Assembly: GCF_000785105.2 (NCBI RefSeq)
Contig: NZ_CP018906.1
Coordinates: 1-64,000 of the forward strand
DNA: 64,000 nucleotides
Direction: 5' to 3'
From: Lentilactobacillus curieae
GTDB lineage: Bacteria > Bacillota > Bacilli > Lactobacillales > Lactobacillaceae
The notes under the pieces are model-generated. The model saw nothing but the letters and a program-made list of their open reading frames with translations. It was not told the DNA's origin and did not search any database. Shown here in pieces: positions 9,119 to 17,206 of this stretch. How positions within the stretch are numbered: the first letter of the stretch is position 1; the number at the start of each line of letters is the position of its first letter. The translations under genes and the position numbers were made by a program.

Positions 9119-9817
9119 CTAATAACTAATTGCATCTACTGAACGTTTGTAGAGATACTTCTTTAAGTGGCCCGCAGAAATTGATTCTAAACGTCCTGTC
9201 CACGGATCATTATAATAATATGTTCGTTTATTGAACCCAACTAAAAGAATAAAACTATTCTTTAGGTTATTCATCCCTTCGACCCGAAGTAAAACCGGTT
9301 TTCTCCTCATCAGCTGTTTTTCCAACTGACGAAAGTTAACCCTTCGTAAATCTTTAATCGAGTGGGTTTCAGAAATAATGAGATTTTTTAAATCTATCAA
9401 GTCACTGGAAGTTTCATTCCACTGTTCAATCTCAGTAGTGATTGCTTCAAGATCAGCGGCCCCAGTTGCACTCTTTATCAGCATCTCCATGGCCGTAACT
9501 TGGTTATCAACGTCACTTTGAGTCGCTTGTTTGAGCGGCTCAATTGCCAGGCGACGATAGTTTTCTTTAACGTTACGTTTTAAGATCCAACCGGAAATGT
9601 TAGCAACGTTAAACTTGTACCATGCTTGCTTATTAAAAAAGCTAATTTCATCGACCAAAAAATCTTGTCCCACCACATTATCAGGAAAATAAACCTTGCG
9701 GCTTCCCCTATTAGCAGCATCATCGAGATCCTCTATGTACCAGTATTCACCAGCAACCGCTTTAAGGCGAACATAGAATGGATTTGGTCGTTCGTTTGCA
9801 ATTGAGATTTTTCTCAT
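9119..9817 (-). CDS. SH3/GW-like protein with degenerate C39-type domain
   Basis: 232 residues; first gene of the operon with the two-component system and pgi. The N-terminal part has GW/SH3-like repeats (YVRLKAVAGEYWYIED; WYKFNVANISGWILKR). The C-terminal part resembles C39-like peptidases (KPVLLRVEGM...FILLVGFNKRTYYYNDPWTG). The protein contains no cysteine, and Ser-Phe stands where the catalytic His is expected, so it cannot be an active C39 cysteine peptidase. No signal peptide is visible. Start chosen at 9817 because GGGGTG lies correctly before it; 9841 lacks a ribosome site. Role unknown; co-transcription suggests a link to the sensor. Confidence 0.6.
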   Translation of the reverse strand: MRKISIANERPNPFYVRLKAVAGEYWYIEDLDDAANRGSRKVYFPDNVVGQDFLVDEISFFNKQAWYKFNVANISGWILKRNVKENYRRLAIEPLKQATQSDVDNQVTAMEMLIKSATGAADLEAITTEIEQWNETSSDLIDLKNLIISETHSIKDLRRVNFRQLEKQLMRRKPVLLRVEGMNNLKNSFILLVGFNKRTYYYNDPWTGRLESISAGHLKKYLYKRSVDAISY

Positions 9818-9933
9818 CGTTTTCACCCCATGTATATCCATTTTACCAAGAAAATGCTTAACTTGCTTGAAAAGTCTAAAGATTGTTATTATTGAATAGG
9901 ATTTATATCAAAAAACGTAAGGTGGAATATTCA

Positions 9934-10707
9934 ATGTATAAAGCAATCGCATTCTTTGATCTTGATCACACCCTATTAAACGAACAAACTAAGGTTGACG
10001 ATGAAGTCGCTGAAGCAATGAAGCAACTCAAGCGTAACAACGTATTACCAGCAATTTCTAGTGGCCGAAACATTTTCGAAATTACTGAAATTATGAATCG
10101 GACTGAAATTGACACAGTTGTCGGAGCTAATGGAAGCTATGTTCAATTTGAAGGCAAACCCGTGTACAAATCATTAGTTCCCAACAAATTAATCAGCGAA
10201 TTTATGGAATATGCCAAACAATTTGATGACTCTGTGACGGTTTATAACGATAAAGATTACCGAATCGATTTTGTGAACGACACTGTTCGCGATAATTACG
10301 CTTCAATCAACACACCGGTACCGCCAGTTGGTGCACAGGAATTTATTCAAGATAATGAAGTGGTGATGATGGTGGTAAACACCGTTGGCCATGACCAAGA
10401 TTATGTCGATAAATTTGCTGGTAAATTAACTTTCTTTAGAAATACGCCTTATAGTATGGACGTTGTCATGGACAGGGGTTCTAAAAAACGTGGAATCCAA
10501 GAATTGCAAAAGAATGCTGGGCTTGAAGATGTTCCAACATATGCATTCGGTGATGGTAACAACGATGTCCCAATGCTGGAATACGTTGATCACCCCGTCG
10601 TTATGGGCAATGGTTTGCCTCACGTTAAAGAATTAGCTGAATACGTAACCACTAACAATACCGATCACGGAATCGTGAACGGTCTGAAGCACTTTAATTT
10701 GCTGTAA
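9934..10707 (+). CDS. Cof-type HAD-IIB phosphatase
   Basis: 257 residues. Motif I is FFDLDHTLLNEQTK, motif II is the Ser in AISSGR, motif III is the Lys region (GSKKRGIQ), and motif IV is FGDGNNDVPMLEYV, followed by VMGNG. These define the Cof/YidA subfamily with a large C2 cap, which dephosphorylates sugar phosphates and cofactors. Start at 9934 follows AAGGTGG; the longer ORF start at 9883 adds unlike residues. Monocistronic, just upstream of tmRNA. Confidence 0.88.
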   Translation: MYKAIAFFDLDHTLLNEQTKVDDEVAEAMKQLKRNNVLPAISSGRNIFEITEIMNRTEIDTVVGANGSYVQFEGKPVYKSLVPNKLISEFMEYAKQFDDSVTVYNDKDYRIDFVNDTVRDNYASINTPVPPVGAQEFIQDNEVVMMVVNTVGHDQDYVDKFAGKLTFFRNTPYSMDVVMDRGSKKRGIQELQKNAGLEDVPTYAFGDGNNDVPMLEYVDHPVVMGNGLPHVKELAEYVTTNNTDHGIVNGLKHFNLL

Positions 10708-10756
10708 TTACTTTCATAAGCTGCGTTAATATGGTAGAGTATTAATGCAGTATTTT

Positions 10757-11122
10757 GGGGTCGTTAAGGATTCGACGGGTATAGGTCGAGCCTGGATTGC
10801 GCTTCGTGCGGCGTCACGTTAATCCGTCCAGTTTAAATTATAACTGCAAAAAATAATAACAATTCTTACGCTTTAGCTGCCTAATAAGCGCTTAACGTAG
10901 ATCCTCCTAACTTTGTCCACGGGTTAGATCTGGGTCCTAAATTTAGTGGACTTACGCTATTCGCTCCCACCTGAAGTAGATAGAAGAGACTAATCAGGTT
11001 AGCTATTGATGGGTGCCTTGATATGCGGCGTTTTCAATGGTGAATTTTAAATAGTAGATCTATGAGCGTAGATATCTGGGTGCCGATATGCTCGGACGCG
11101 GGTTCGACTCCCGCCGACTCCA
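10757..11122 (+). ncRNA. ssrA: Transfer-messenger RNA (tmRNA)
   Basis: The 5' end GGGGTCGTTAAGGATTCGACGGG and 3' end with T arm GGGTTCGACTCCC and CGACTCC+A form the tRNA-like part (acceptor GGGGTCG/CGACTCC with one wobble). The tag frame at 10846-10887 reads AKNNNNSYALAA followed by two TAA stops, the lactobacillus-type proteolysis tag. Rescues stalled ribosomes together with SmpB, which is not in this window. A terminator follows. Confidence 0.97.
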
Positions 11123-11141
11123 TTAGAAACATACAATTTAT

Positions 11142-11177
11142 GCCTGATTCCTGTGCAAGGTTTCAGGCTATTTTTTT
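11142..11177 (+). terminator. Terminator of tmRNA
   Basis: GCCTGA/TCAGGC stem followed by T7. Confidence 0.8.
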
Positions 11178-11252
11178 GAAATCATGTTATCTCCTAACAT
11201 AGTCCAACAACTGATGACTAAAAAAGCTGAATACATATTTGGGGAGATTTAC

Positions 11253-12452
11253 ATGAAACATTATTCACGGAACCAATCCACAATTTTTAAACGAACAATT
11301 TTGCTGTTCACACTGTTGTTTACCAGTGGTATTTTGCTTTCTGCTTGCAGTGATAGTGAGCCTGACGCGTCAAACACAGAACACACACAATCTTCGTCAA
11401 CTCAAAAACATGCAAATCACAAAAAAGTAAATAAAAAGAGAGAGTACAAGAAAGCTAATCACAAAAAAAGCCAACCAATTCATCATAGTAATGCTGGCAC
11501 AATTATCAATTCCCTGGTAAAGCTTACGAATGCGGAATCAGCTGGAAATACTGGCAATTACTACTATGAAAATGGTGCAGCTAAATTAACTAACTTTTCC
11601 GAATTATCTGCTGGTACTTATAAATATTCCAGTGACAGTCAAGGCCGATCCAGCACAGCCAGAGCAGTACTTACATATGGTGAATATCGGTCCTCAATGG
11701 GGAGTCGCCAAGGAGATCCTTTAGCCCCACCTTCATGGCCGGACGATAATCCTAAAGTAGCAATTAGCTATTCATCAACTGGTCGAACATATCACGGATA
11801 CCTCTACAATCGCAGTCACTCAATTGGCGATAGTTTGCTAGGAACCAAATCATATACCTCGCTTTATAATTTCACCACAGGGACCAGGCCACAAAATGTT
11901 GGGGCTGATCAAAATGGTGGAATGCGGTACGCTGAAGAAACAGTCGAAAATTATTGGCAATCGCATTCTGATGGCAGCACAACCGTCGACTATCAAGTAA
12001 CCCCGGTTTACTATAAAAACGAAAATATCCCTCGTGGAACAATAGTAGACATTGAATCATCTGATAATCAGATAAACAAAGAAATTGTAGTTATTAATTC
12101 AGCTGAAGGAATTAAAATTAACTACAATGATGGTTCGAACAATGCAAAACCAATTCCAAGCACCCCAACTCACCGATCATACCAAGCATCAAATAACAAT
12201 CAGTCACAAACAAATACCACATCAAACAATTCTTCAGAATCTAGTAGTGTTCCTAGCTCTAATTCAACTAACTACGATAGAGTTGGAAACTGGTCAGTAG
12301 CCCATCAAGGAATGGTCTTTGTTTCAGATAGCGATAAGTATTATAAACGGGTAACAAATCCAGAAAATTACCAGTATGAATCGCAAGGCCAAGCTGAAGC
12401 TAGCGGGGCTAGTGTTGCTGCTCGCGGCAATCAGTACGCAAGGCCAAATTAA
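11253..12452 (+). CDS. Lipoprotein nuclease, DNA/RNA non-specific (EndA-like)
   Basis: 399-residue lipoprotein: lipobox GILLSAC, a Lys/His-rich linker (residues ~35-75), then an EndA/NUC-type domain. The pattern GYLYNRSHSIGDSLLG holds the catalytic His (YNRSH variant of DRGH), NFTTGTRPQNVGADQNGGM supplies the metal-binding Asn region, and YQVTPVYY...RGTIVDIES matches the later strands of EndA-like nucleases. A Ser/Asn-rich linker and a short unrecognised C-terminal module (VFVSDSDKYYKRVTNPENY) follow. Expected on the outer face of the membrane, degrading extracellular DNA or acting in DNA uptake. Start at 11253 follows GGGGAG. Family call inferred from motifs. Confidence 0.75.
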   Translation: MKHYSRNQSTIFKRTILLFTLLFTSGILLSACSDSEPDASNTEHTQSSSTQKHANHKKVNKKREYKKANHKKSQPIHHSNAGTIINSLVKLTNAESAGNTGNYYYENGAAKLTNFSELSAGTYKYSSDSQGRSSTARAVLTYGEYRSSMGSRQGDPLAPPSWPDDNPKVAISYSSTGRTYHGYLYNRSHSIGDSLLGTKSYTSLYNFTTGTRPQNVGADQNGGMRYAEETVENYWQSHSDGSTTVDYQVTPVYYKNENIPRGTIVDIESSDNQINKEIVVINSAEGIKINYNDGSNNAKPIPSTPTHRSYQASNNNQSQTNTTSNNSSESSSVPSSNSTNYDRVGNWSVAHQGMVFVSDSDKYYKRVTNPENYQYESQGQAEASGASVAARGNQYARPN

Positions 12453-12553
12453 AGGTTCCTCAAATAATTCATAAATCCATAGGATTATCTATGGTAAAAT
12501 TCGACTATAAGTTTCTAAACCAGTACATACTTATACGAAAAGGACAAAATTTT

Positions 12554-13036
12554 ATGGATAAAAAAGATTACATCAAGCAACTAAACCTTGCCCCTCATCC
12601 CGAGGGTGGTTGGTACCGCCAGGTTTACAAAAGCGAAGAAACGTTCACAGAAAATAATAAAGAATTGCATTACTACACATCCATTTACTTTTTGTTAGAC
12701 GATAAGAATATATCTCACTTTCATCAACTAACTCGCGATGAAATCTGGTACTTTCATGCAGGAGAACCCCTCACGATTCACTGCATATCGCCCGAAGGTA
12801 ACTATTACCGGGTTAGACTAGGAAATAATCCAGCCAATGACGAACAATTTCAATTTTCAGTGCCAGCTGGAACAATTTTCGGTTCAGAATCTAACAACCC
12901 TGACTCATTCAGTCTTGTAAGCTGTATGGTTGCACCAGGTTTCACCTTTGACGATTTTGAGCTTAAGCATAAACAAGATCTCTTGAAAAATTATCCTCAG
13001 TACCAAGAAGTTATTGAAAAAATGGCACTTGAATAG
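12554..13036 (+). CDS. Cupin protein, DUF985 family
   Basis: 160 residues starting DYIKQLNLAPHPEGGWYRQVY, the signature of the DUF985 (YML079-like) cupin family, with SIYFLLDDKNISHFHQLTRDEIWYFHAGEPL giving the cupin motif and a second one around PAGTIFGSE. Fold known, reaction not assigned; a sugar or cofactor epimerase/isomerase role is only a guess. Start at 12554 follows AAAAGGA. A terminator follows. Confidence 0.85.
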   Translation: MDKKDYIKQLNLAPHPEGGWYRQVYKSEETFTENNKELHYYTSIYFLLDDKNISHFHQLTRDEIWYFHAGEPLTIHCISPEGNYYRVRLGNNPANDEQFQFSVPAGTIFGSESNNPDSFSLVSCMVAPGFTFDDFELKHKQDLLKNYPQYQEVIEKMALE

Positions 13037-13041
13037 ACACG

Positions 13042-13075
13042 AAAGGACTAGCTAAATCGGCTAGTCCTTTATTTT
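13042..13075. terminator. Terminator between cupin and MDR genes
   Basis: Nine-pair stem AGGACTAGC/GCTAGTCCT, T-rich 3' side. Confidence 0.85.
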
Positions 13076-13112
13076 CATACATTGTTGCTAATGATTTTCA
13101 GCCCTTGTCAGA

Positions 13113-14063
13113 TTATTCCTTCACCCTAATCACAATCTTTCCCATTGACTTTCCCTCATCCAACAACTCGTGAGCGGAATGGATTTCATCAAAGTTAAAA
13201 GTCTTGCCAATCTTAAAACTAATTTGATCGGTTTTGATTAAGCTAAACATTTTTTCTAGCCAATCCCTTCTAATGTAACTAGATTGAAACGACGTCAAAT
13301 AACTACCAGTAGGAATGGTGAAGATATTAAACTTATCACCCCACTCGTCGTCTAACTCACCCGTTTCCACAACAATATGACCGATTTTTATGTGCTTTAA
13401 AGTATCTGCCATGGTCGTTACACCCACAAAATCGATAATGGCATCATATTTTTCAGCTGTTTGTAAAACACCAGCTTGATCAATAACGACCTCATCGACA
13501 CCAACCGATTTCAGTAATTCGGAATGCTCTGGATTCCTAGTACTTGCAGAAACCTTAGCTCCCATTGCGTGTAATAGCATCGCAGCATCTAGGCCAACCG
13601 TTGTTGTTCCGCCACGCAGCAAAACGTGATCACCTGAATGAATTTTGGCAACCATCATCGATCCATATGCAGTATACCCACTTTGAGGAATCGTTGCTAA
13701 TTCATCCCAAGATAAATCGATTCCTTCAGGGATATGGTACAAACTTTGATTTGGAATTAACGCATACTCCTGATAGCTACCGTCAAATTCTCGACCAAGG
13801 CCTCCTTGGAACGTAAAGACCGCATCTCCTGGCTTGAACTTAGCACTTTTTGTTTCTAACACCGTTCCAACCAACTCAATCCCAATTACTCGTGGCAATT
13901 TAACAGATGGTGAACCACCCTTTCTTGTGACTGACTCCGCATGGTTAAGGCCAAACGCTTTAACCTCCACAACGGTTTCTGATTCAGTAGCCGTTGGAAT
14001 TGTTCGTTCTTCGTATTTTAGGTTGGACACATCCCCTGGTTCGCGTAATACAATTGCCTTCAT
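13113..14063 (-). CDS. MDR oxidoreductase, quinone-reductase type
   Basis: 316 residues: MKAIVLREPGDVSNLKYEER, GroES-like fold with AFGLNHAESVTRKG and IGIELVGTV, nucleotide-binding LLRGGTTTVGLDAAMLLHAMGAKV (variant of AxxGGVG), and end MGKIVIRVKE. NAD(P)H-dependent reductase or dehydrogenase without the zinc ligands. Start at 14063, behind GGGGGGTG; the longest ORF starts 5 codons earlier inside that ribosome site. Divergent from a GNAT gene. Substrate unknown. Confidence 0.85.
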   Translation of the reverse strand: MKAIVLREPGDVSNLKYEERTIPTATESETVVEVKAFGLNHAESVTRKGGSPSVKLPRVIGIELVGTVLETKSAKFKPGDAVFTFQGGLGREFDGSYQEYALIPNQSLYHIPEGIDLSWDELATIPQSGYTAYGSMMVAKIHSGDHVLLRGGTTTVGLDAAMLLHAMGAKVSASTRNPEHSELLKSVGVDEVVIDQAGVLQTAEKYDAIIDFVGVTTMADTLKHIKIGHIVVETGELDDEWGDKFNIFTIPTGSYLTSFQSSYIRRDWLEKMFSLIKTDQISFKIGKTFNFDEIHSAHELLDEGKSMGKIVIRVKE

Positions 14064-14213
14064 CCCAACACCCCCCATTGCTTAATATCAACTTAAGGTT
14101 ACCATCTTTTTGAAATGTGGGTTAAATAAAGCGTTTCGTTGGCATCAAATTGCTACCCAAGCCGAATCAGTTGCACATTTACCGCATAGACTGTTTAATA
14201 GAGGCAAATCTAA

Positions 14214-14729
14214 TTGAAACGAGTGATTGCCATGACTGAAAACACTTCAGCAGATTTATCATTTACTAATATTGAAGACGTTCGCCCCTTGATCGTAGAT
14301 TTATTCAAATCGCTCTGGGGATCCGAAGAAATGATTCTTTCAACGGGGACATACAACATTAACGATCTTGATGGTTTGGTGGCTCACCAAGGCGAAGATA
14401 TCGTCGGCATTGTGACATATGATTTGAAGCCTGAATTACTAGAGATTATTTCACTAAACAGCTTCTCTAAACAGGAAGGAATCGGAACTTCCTTATTAAA
14501 TCAACTTAAGGAAATAGCAAGATCAAAGGGCCTGGACACAATTCAAGTTATCACTACTAACGATAATTTAGATGCTCAAAAATTTTATGAGTACCTTGGT
14601 TTCACAAAAATTAAGACCATCAAAGGTGCTGTTGATGAGGCCAGAAAAAAGAAGCCTGAAATTCCGATCCTGGCTGACAACGCCATGGAAATCCACGACG
14701 AAATATTGTATGAACTAAAGTTGAATTAA
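14214..14729 (+). CDS. GNAT-family N-acetyltransferase
   Basis: 171 residues with a GNAT core: strand IVGIVTYDL, acetyl-CoA loop SFSKQEGIGTSLLNQL (Q/RxxGxG/A variant), and ITTNDNLDAQKFYEYLGF. TTG start at 14214 follows GAGG with 9-nt spacing; an ATG at 14232 is an alternative. Substrate unknown. A terminator follows. Confidence 0.8.
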   Translation: MKRVIAMTENTSADLSFTNIEDVRPLIVDLFKSLWGSEEMILSTGTYNINDLDGLVAHQGEDIVGIVTYDLKPELLEIISLNSFSKQEGIGTSLLNQLKEIARSKGLDTIQVITTNDNLDAQKFYEYLGFTKIKTIKGAVDEARKKKPEIPILADNAMEIHDEILYELKLN

Positions 14730-14738
14730 CGATAGAAG

Positions 14739-14773
14739 ACGCCAGGCATCGATTCGGATGCTTGGCGTTTTTA
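14739..14773 (+). terminator. Terminator
   Basis: Twelve-pair stem ACGCCAGGCATC/GATGCTTGGCGT followed by T5. Confidence 0.9.
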
Positions 14774-14865
14774 TTAAGATAGCTTTCAATTAGTTGTTTT
14801 CTTAGCATTTTTGCAATGACTTCGCTAAAATATTAATCATAAACTTTTTTACTGGAGGACTGACA

Positions 14866-15480
14866 ATGCACAAACTATTTTCACTCTTTTTGACAGTCAC
14901 AATGGGAATCGTGCTTGCTGCGTGTGGTGCTAACAACGCCACCCCATCTAAGAATGACAAACCCGCCGTTAACCAAACAACTGGAGTTGATAGCAGCGAT
15001 TACGTTACCTTAAAAAACTATCAAAATATTAAGGTGGGAGCTTATCAAACTGGTAATGGTGGTTCAACGGCAACCCAAGTTACAAATTGGATGGGCAATC
15101 CCGCATCAAAATCAAAGGTCACAGTTCCCGGAACCAAAAAAACTGCTATTAGGTACACTTGGGGAAATACAGCGGTATCATTCAATGCAGCATCAGTAAG
15201 TGTTCAATTTTTAAATGGTAAAGTCATCGGTAAAGGTTATGCCGCCCAAAAAGACAATGCCAAGCTCGTTAATTCAGCAAGGTTAAACTCAATTCAAAAC
15301 GGTACAAATTATCATCAGGTGGTTTCTAGATTGGGAACTCCAAACGCTGAATCCCTGATTGGTACAGGCAAAGTTAGTGCCAAACAGCTAACATACGTAA
15401 TCAATAAAGACGGTGGTGCTGTTAACCTTACGTTCAACGGTGATAAATTGAAGTCAAAAACCAATACAACAATCAATTAG
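14866..15480 (+). CDS. Lipoprotein with two SmpA/BLIP-like repeats (paralogue)
   Basis: 204 residues. Lipobox IVLAAC, then two repeat halves: ATQVTNWMGNPASKSKVTVPGTKKTAIRYTW...SVQFLNGKVIGKGYAAQ and YHQVVSRLGTPNAESL...LTYVINKDGGAVNLTFNGDKL. Alignable along its whole length with the lipoprotein at 4877-5506, including the final K/NTT motif. RBS TGGAGGACTG. Its stop codon overlaps by 3 nt the stop of the convergent esterase gene. Function unknown. Confidence 0.8.
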   Translation: MHKLFSLFLTVTMGIVLAACGANNATPSKNDKPAVNQTTGVDSSDYVTLKNYQNIKVGAYQTGNGGSTATQVTNWMGNPASKSKVTVPGTKKTAIRYTWGNTAVSFNAASVSVQFLNGKVIGKGYAAQKDNAKLVNSARLNSIQNGTNYHQVVSRLGTPNAESLIGTGKVSAKQLTYVINKDGGAVNLTFNGDKLKSKTNTTIN

Positions 15481-16316
15481 TAAGTTCGATAATTCTTTAG
15501 TGCTAAAGTTGGTGCATCAAGAATTCCTTGGCCAATCATTTCATTATATATTGCCTGACCAAAAAACAGCGTCGATTGGGCATTAAAGTGGAAATTATCT
15601 AACAAATTTTCTTCGTGCAAATCAATTACATGAAGATTAGAATCTTCCTTTGCTAATTTGAGTAAGCCAGCTTCTACTTTGGGGTCATACTGGGTCGAAT
15701 GATGGCTTATGGTTCCAGTAAATATTGGTAAATCAGGTTGATTTGCAAACTTCCGACAGGCCTTAAAAACCGCCTTCAAGTTATCATAGTAGTTATCTGC
15801 AGCTTCCTGTGAAAAATCAGCACGATCGCCCTCTCCTTGATGCCAGAGCATTGCGTTGACAGTCAATTGATTATCGGTTGCATTCATGCATGATTCAATG
15901 ATTTGTTTAAATTGTAGCAATAGCGAATGGTCTGGGGACTTCAACTTATCTATTTCAGTTGTCCAGTGATCATGCCCAATTTTCTCATCAGGTCTTGGGT
16001 TACTACCTCCTTCACCAGTTGGGGCAATTGATGTTCCGCCTTCTGAGCACTTCATTACGTACAATTCGCGTTTAGCAACTTGTGTAAGATAGTAGTATGT
16101 AACCAGGTCAAATCCAAATCGGTCCGCCGACAAATCAGATTGCTCAATCTTGTCTTGAAAAACGCCCTCTTCATGATTTGGAGTGTAATTACTACAATAA
16201 TGACAACCAGAAATTGGGAGCTTTATCGGGTTAGGCATATCTTTAACTGGGACCCTCCCGTCAATATTAGATTGACCGGCCGAAATAATTGTTAATGGTT
16301 CACTATTAATTTTCAC
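15477..16316 (-). CDS. SASA-domain carbohydrate esterase
   Basis: 279 residues of the sialate O-acetylesterase/CE6 type (SGNH-like). Block I is IISAGQSNIDGR with nucleophile Ser; the oxyanion region includes CSEGGTSIAP; the family motif is AMLWHQGEGDRAD; the catalytic Asp/His block is NFHFNAQS. No signal peptide, so cytosolic removal of acetyl groups from imported sugars or glycosides is the likely role. No clear ribosome site was seen. A cre site lies about 60 bp upstream, indicating CcpA repression on preferred sugars. Confidence 0.8.
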   Translation of the reverse strand: MKINSEPLTIISAGQSNIDGRVPVKDMPNPIKLPISGCHYCSNYTPNHEEGVFQDKIEQSDLSADRFGFDLVTYYYLTQVAKRELYVMKCSEGGTSIAPTGEGGSNPRPDEKIGHDHWTTEIDKLKSPDHSLLLQFKQIIESCMNATDNQLTVNAMLWHQGEGDRADFSQEAADNYYDNLKAVFKACRKFANQPDLPIFTGTISHHSTQYDPKVEAGLLKLAKEDSNLHVIDLHEENLLDNFHFNAQSTLFFGQAIYNEMIGQGILDAPTLALKNYRTY

Positions 16317-16376
16317 GTATCAAAATCTCCAATCTATAATCCTCCAAAAATATGAGGATTTTTTATTCAAACTCAT

Positions 16377-16390
16377 TGTAAGCGTTTAAA
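16377..16390. promoter_or_regulatory. cre site (CcpA) upstream of esterase gene
   Basis: TGTAAGCGTTTAAA matches 13 of 14 positions of the consensus TGWAARCGYTWWCW. Confidence 0.7.
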
Positions 16391-16445
16391 AGAACACATT
16401 CATTGCGCAAATCCACTATTTTGTTGCAAAACAATCGAAATAATA

Positions 16446-16476
16446 AAAAAACCGACCGTTACCGGTCGGTTTTTGC
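16446..16476. terminator. Terminator of L,D-transpeptidase gene
   Basis: Stem ACCGACCG/CGGTCGGT with a 4-nt loop and A/T runs on both sides. Confidence 0.85.
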
Positions 16477-17010
16477 TTACTTAATTACAATTTTTGTGCC
16501 GTAAGGAATCGTTTTGTACATCCACTTAGCATCAGCAACTGACAGTCTAATACAACCATGTGAGTGCGGCTTCTTGCCTAAATACTTAGCCTCAGATGGC
16601 AAGTAAGTTCCTAACTTATTGATTGGGACTGAATGGAATAAATAGATTCCATGTCCCTTCCATGACACCCAATAACGAGCGCCTTCATTAGAAAATGGAT
16701 TATAAAAAGATAGTCCCCGTTCCTGTTGGATGTGGTATGTGCCCTTAGGTGTCGGTGAAGACTTTGTTCCTGTCGAGCAGTACATAGTGTATTGAACCTT
16801 TGAGTTACCATGAATATAGACTTTTTGGTTTTTAGTGCTGACATATACCCATGGGTTGGCCATTTTTGGCCAAGTTGGATATGCCTTAGTCTGTGACGGT
16901 TTCATCCAGTTAATTGCAGCCTCAGTATGTTGTGCGGCTAGTCCAGCAACTCCCAAAACTGAAAATGCACTTAGTGATACAAGTGCGATCTTTAATAAAT
17001 TACGTTTCAA
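16477..17010 (-). CDS. L,D-transpeptidase (YkuD), short form
   Basis: 177 residues: signal peptide or anchor (KIALVSLSAFSVLGVAGLAAQHTEA), then a bare YkuD domain with VSTKNQKVYIHGN, SPTPKGTYHIQ and the catalytic motif HSHGCIRLS (Cys nucleophile). Cross-links or edits peptidoglycan outside the membrane. A TTG at 17010 is chosen because GGAGGGG stands 8 nt upstream; the longest ORF would put 30 unlikely residues before the signal. A longer paralogue is at 51807-53198. An inverted repeat TTTGTG-N10-CACAAA (17060-17081) lies in its promoter region. Confidence 0.88.
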   Translation of the reverse strand: MKRNLLKIALVSLSAFSVLGVAGLAAQHTEAAINWMKPSQTKAYPTWPKMANPWVYVSTKNQKVYIHGNSKVQYTMYCSTGTKSSPTPKGTYHIQQERGLSFYNPFSNEGARYWVSWKGHGIYLFHSVPINKLGTYLPSEAKYLGKKPHSHGCIRLSVADAKWMYKTIPYGTKIVIK

Positions 17011-17103
17011 AATATCCCCTCCAGTTTTTAATTGTACAACGTTATGAAAATAAATGAAATTTGTGAAAATTTTGACACAAACTATGCCGGATTCCGTCAT
17101 TTG

Positions 17104-17117
17104 TGAAAACGTTTACA
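17104..17117. promoter_or_regulatory. cre site (CcpA) upstream of YfcC gene
   Basis: TGAAAACGTTTACA matches all 14 consensus positions. It lies just upstream of a TATAAT at 17141-17146, so binding should block the yfcC-like promoter. Confidence 0.8.
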
Positions 17118-17206
17118 AGTTTGCCTTGTTACTGTTCGTATATAATTGTACACTTGTAATGAGCTTGTTTTCACAAGTTTAATTTACATTTTAGGGGGAG
17201 TCACCA

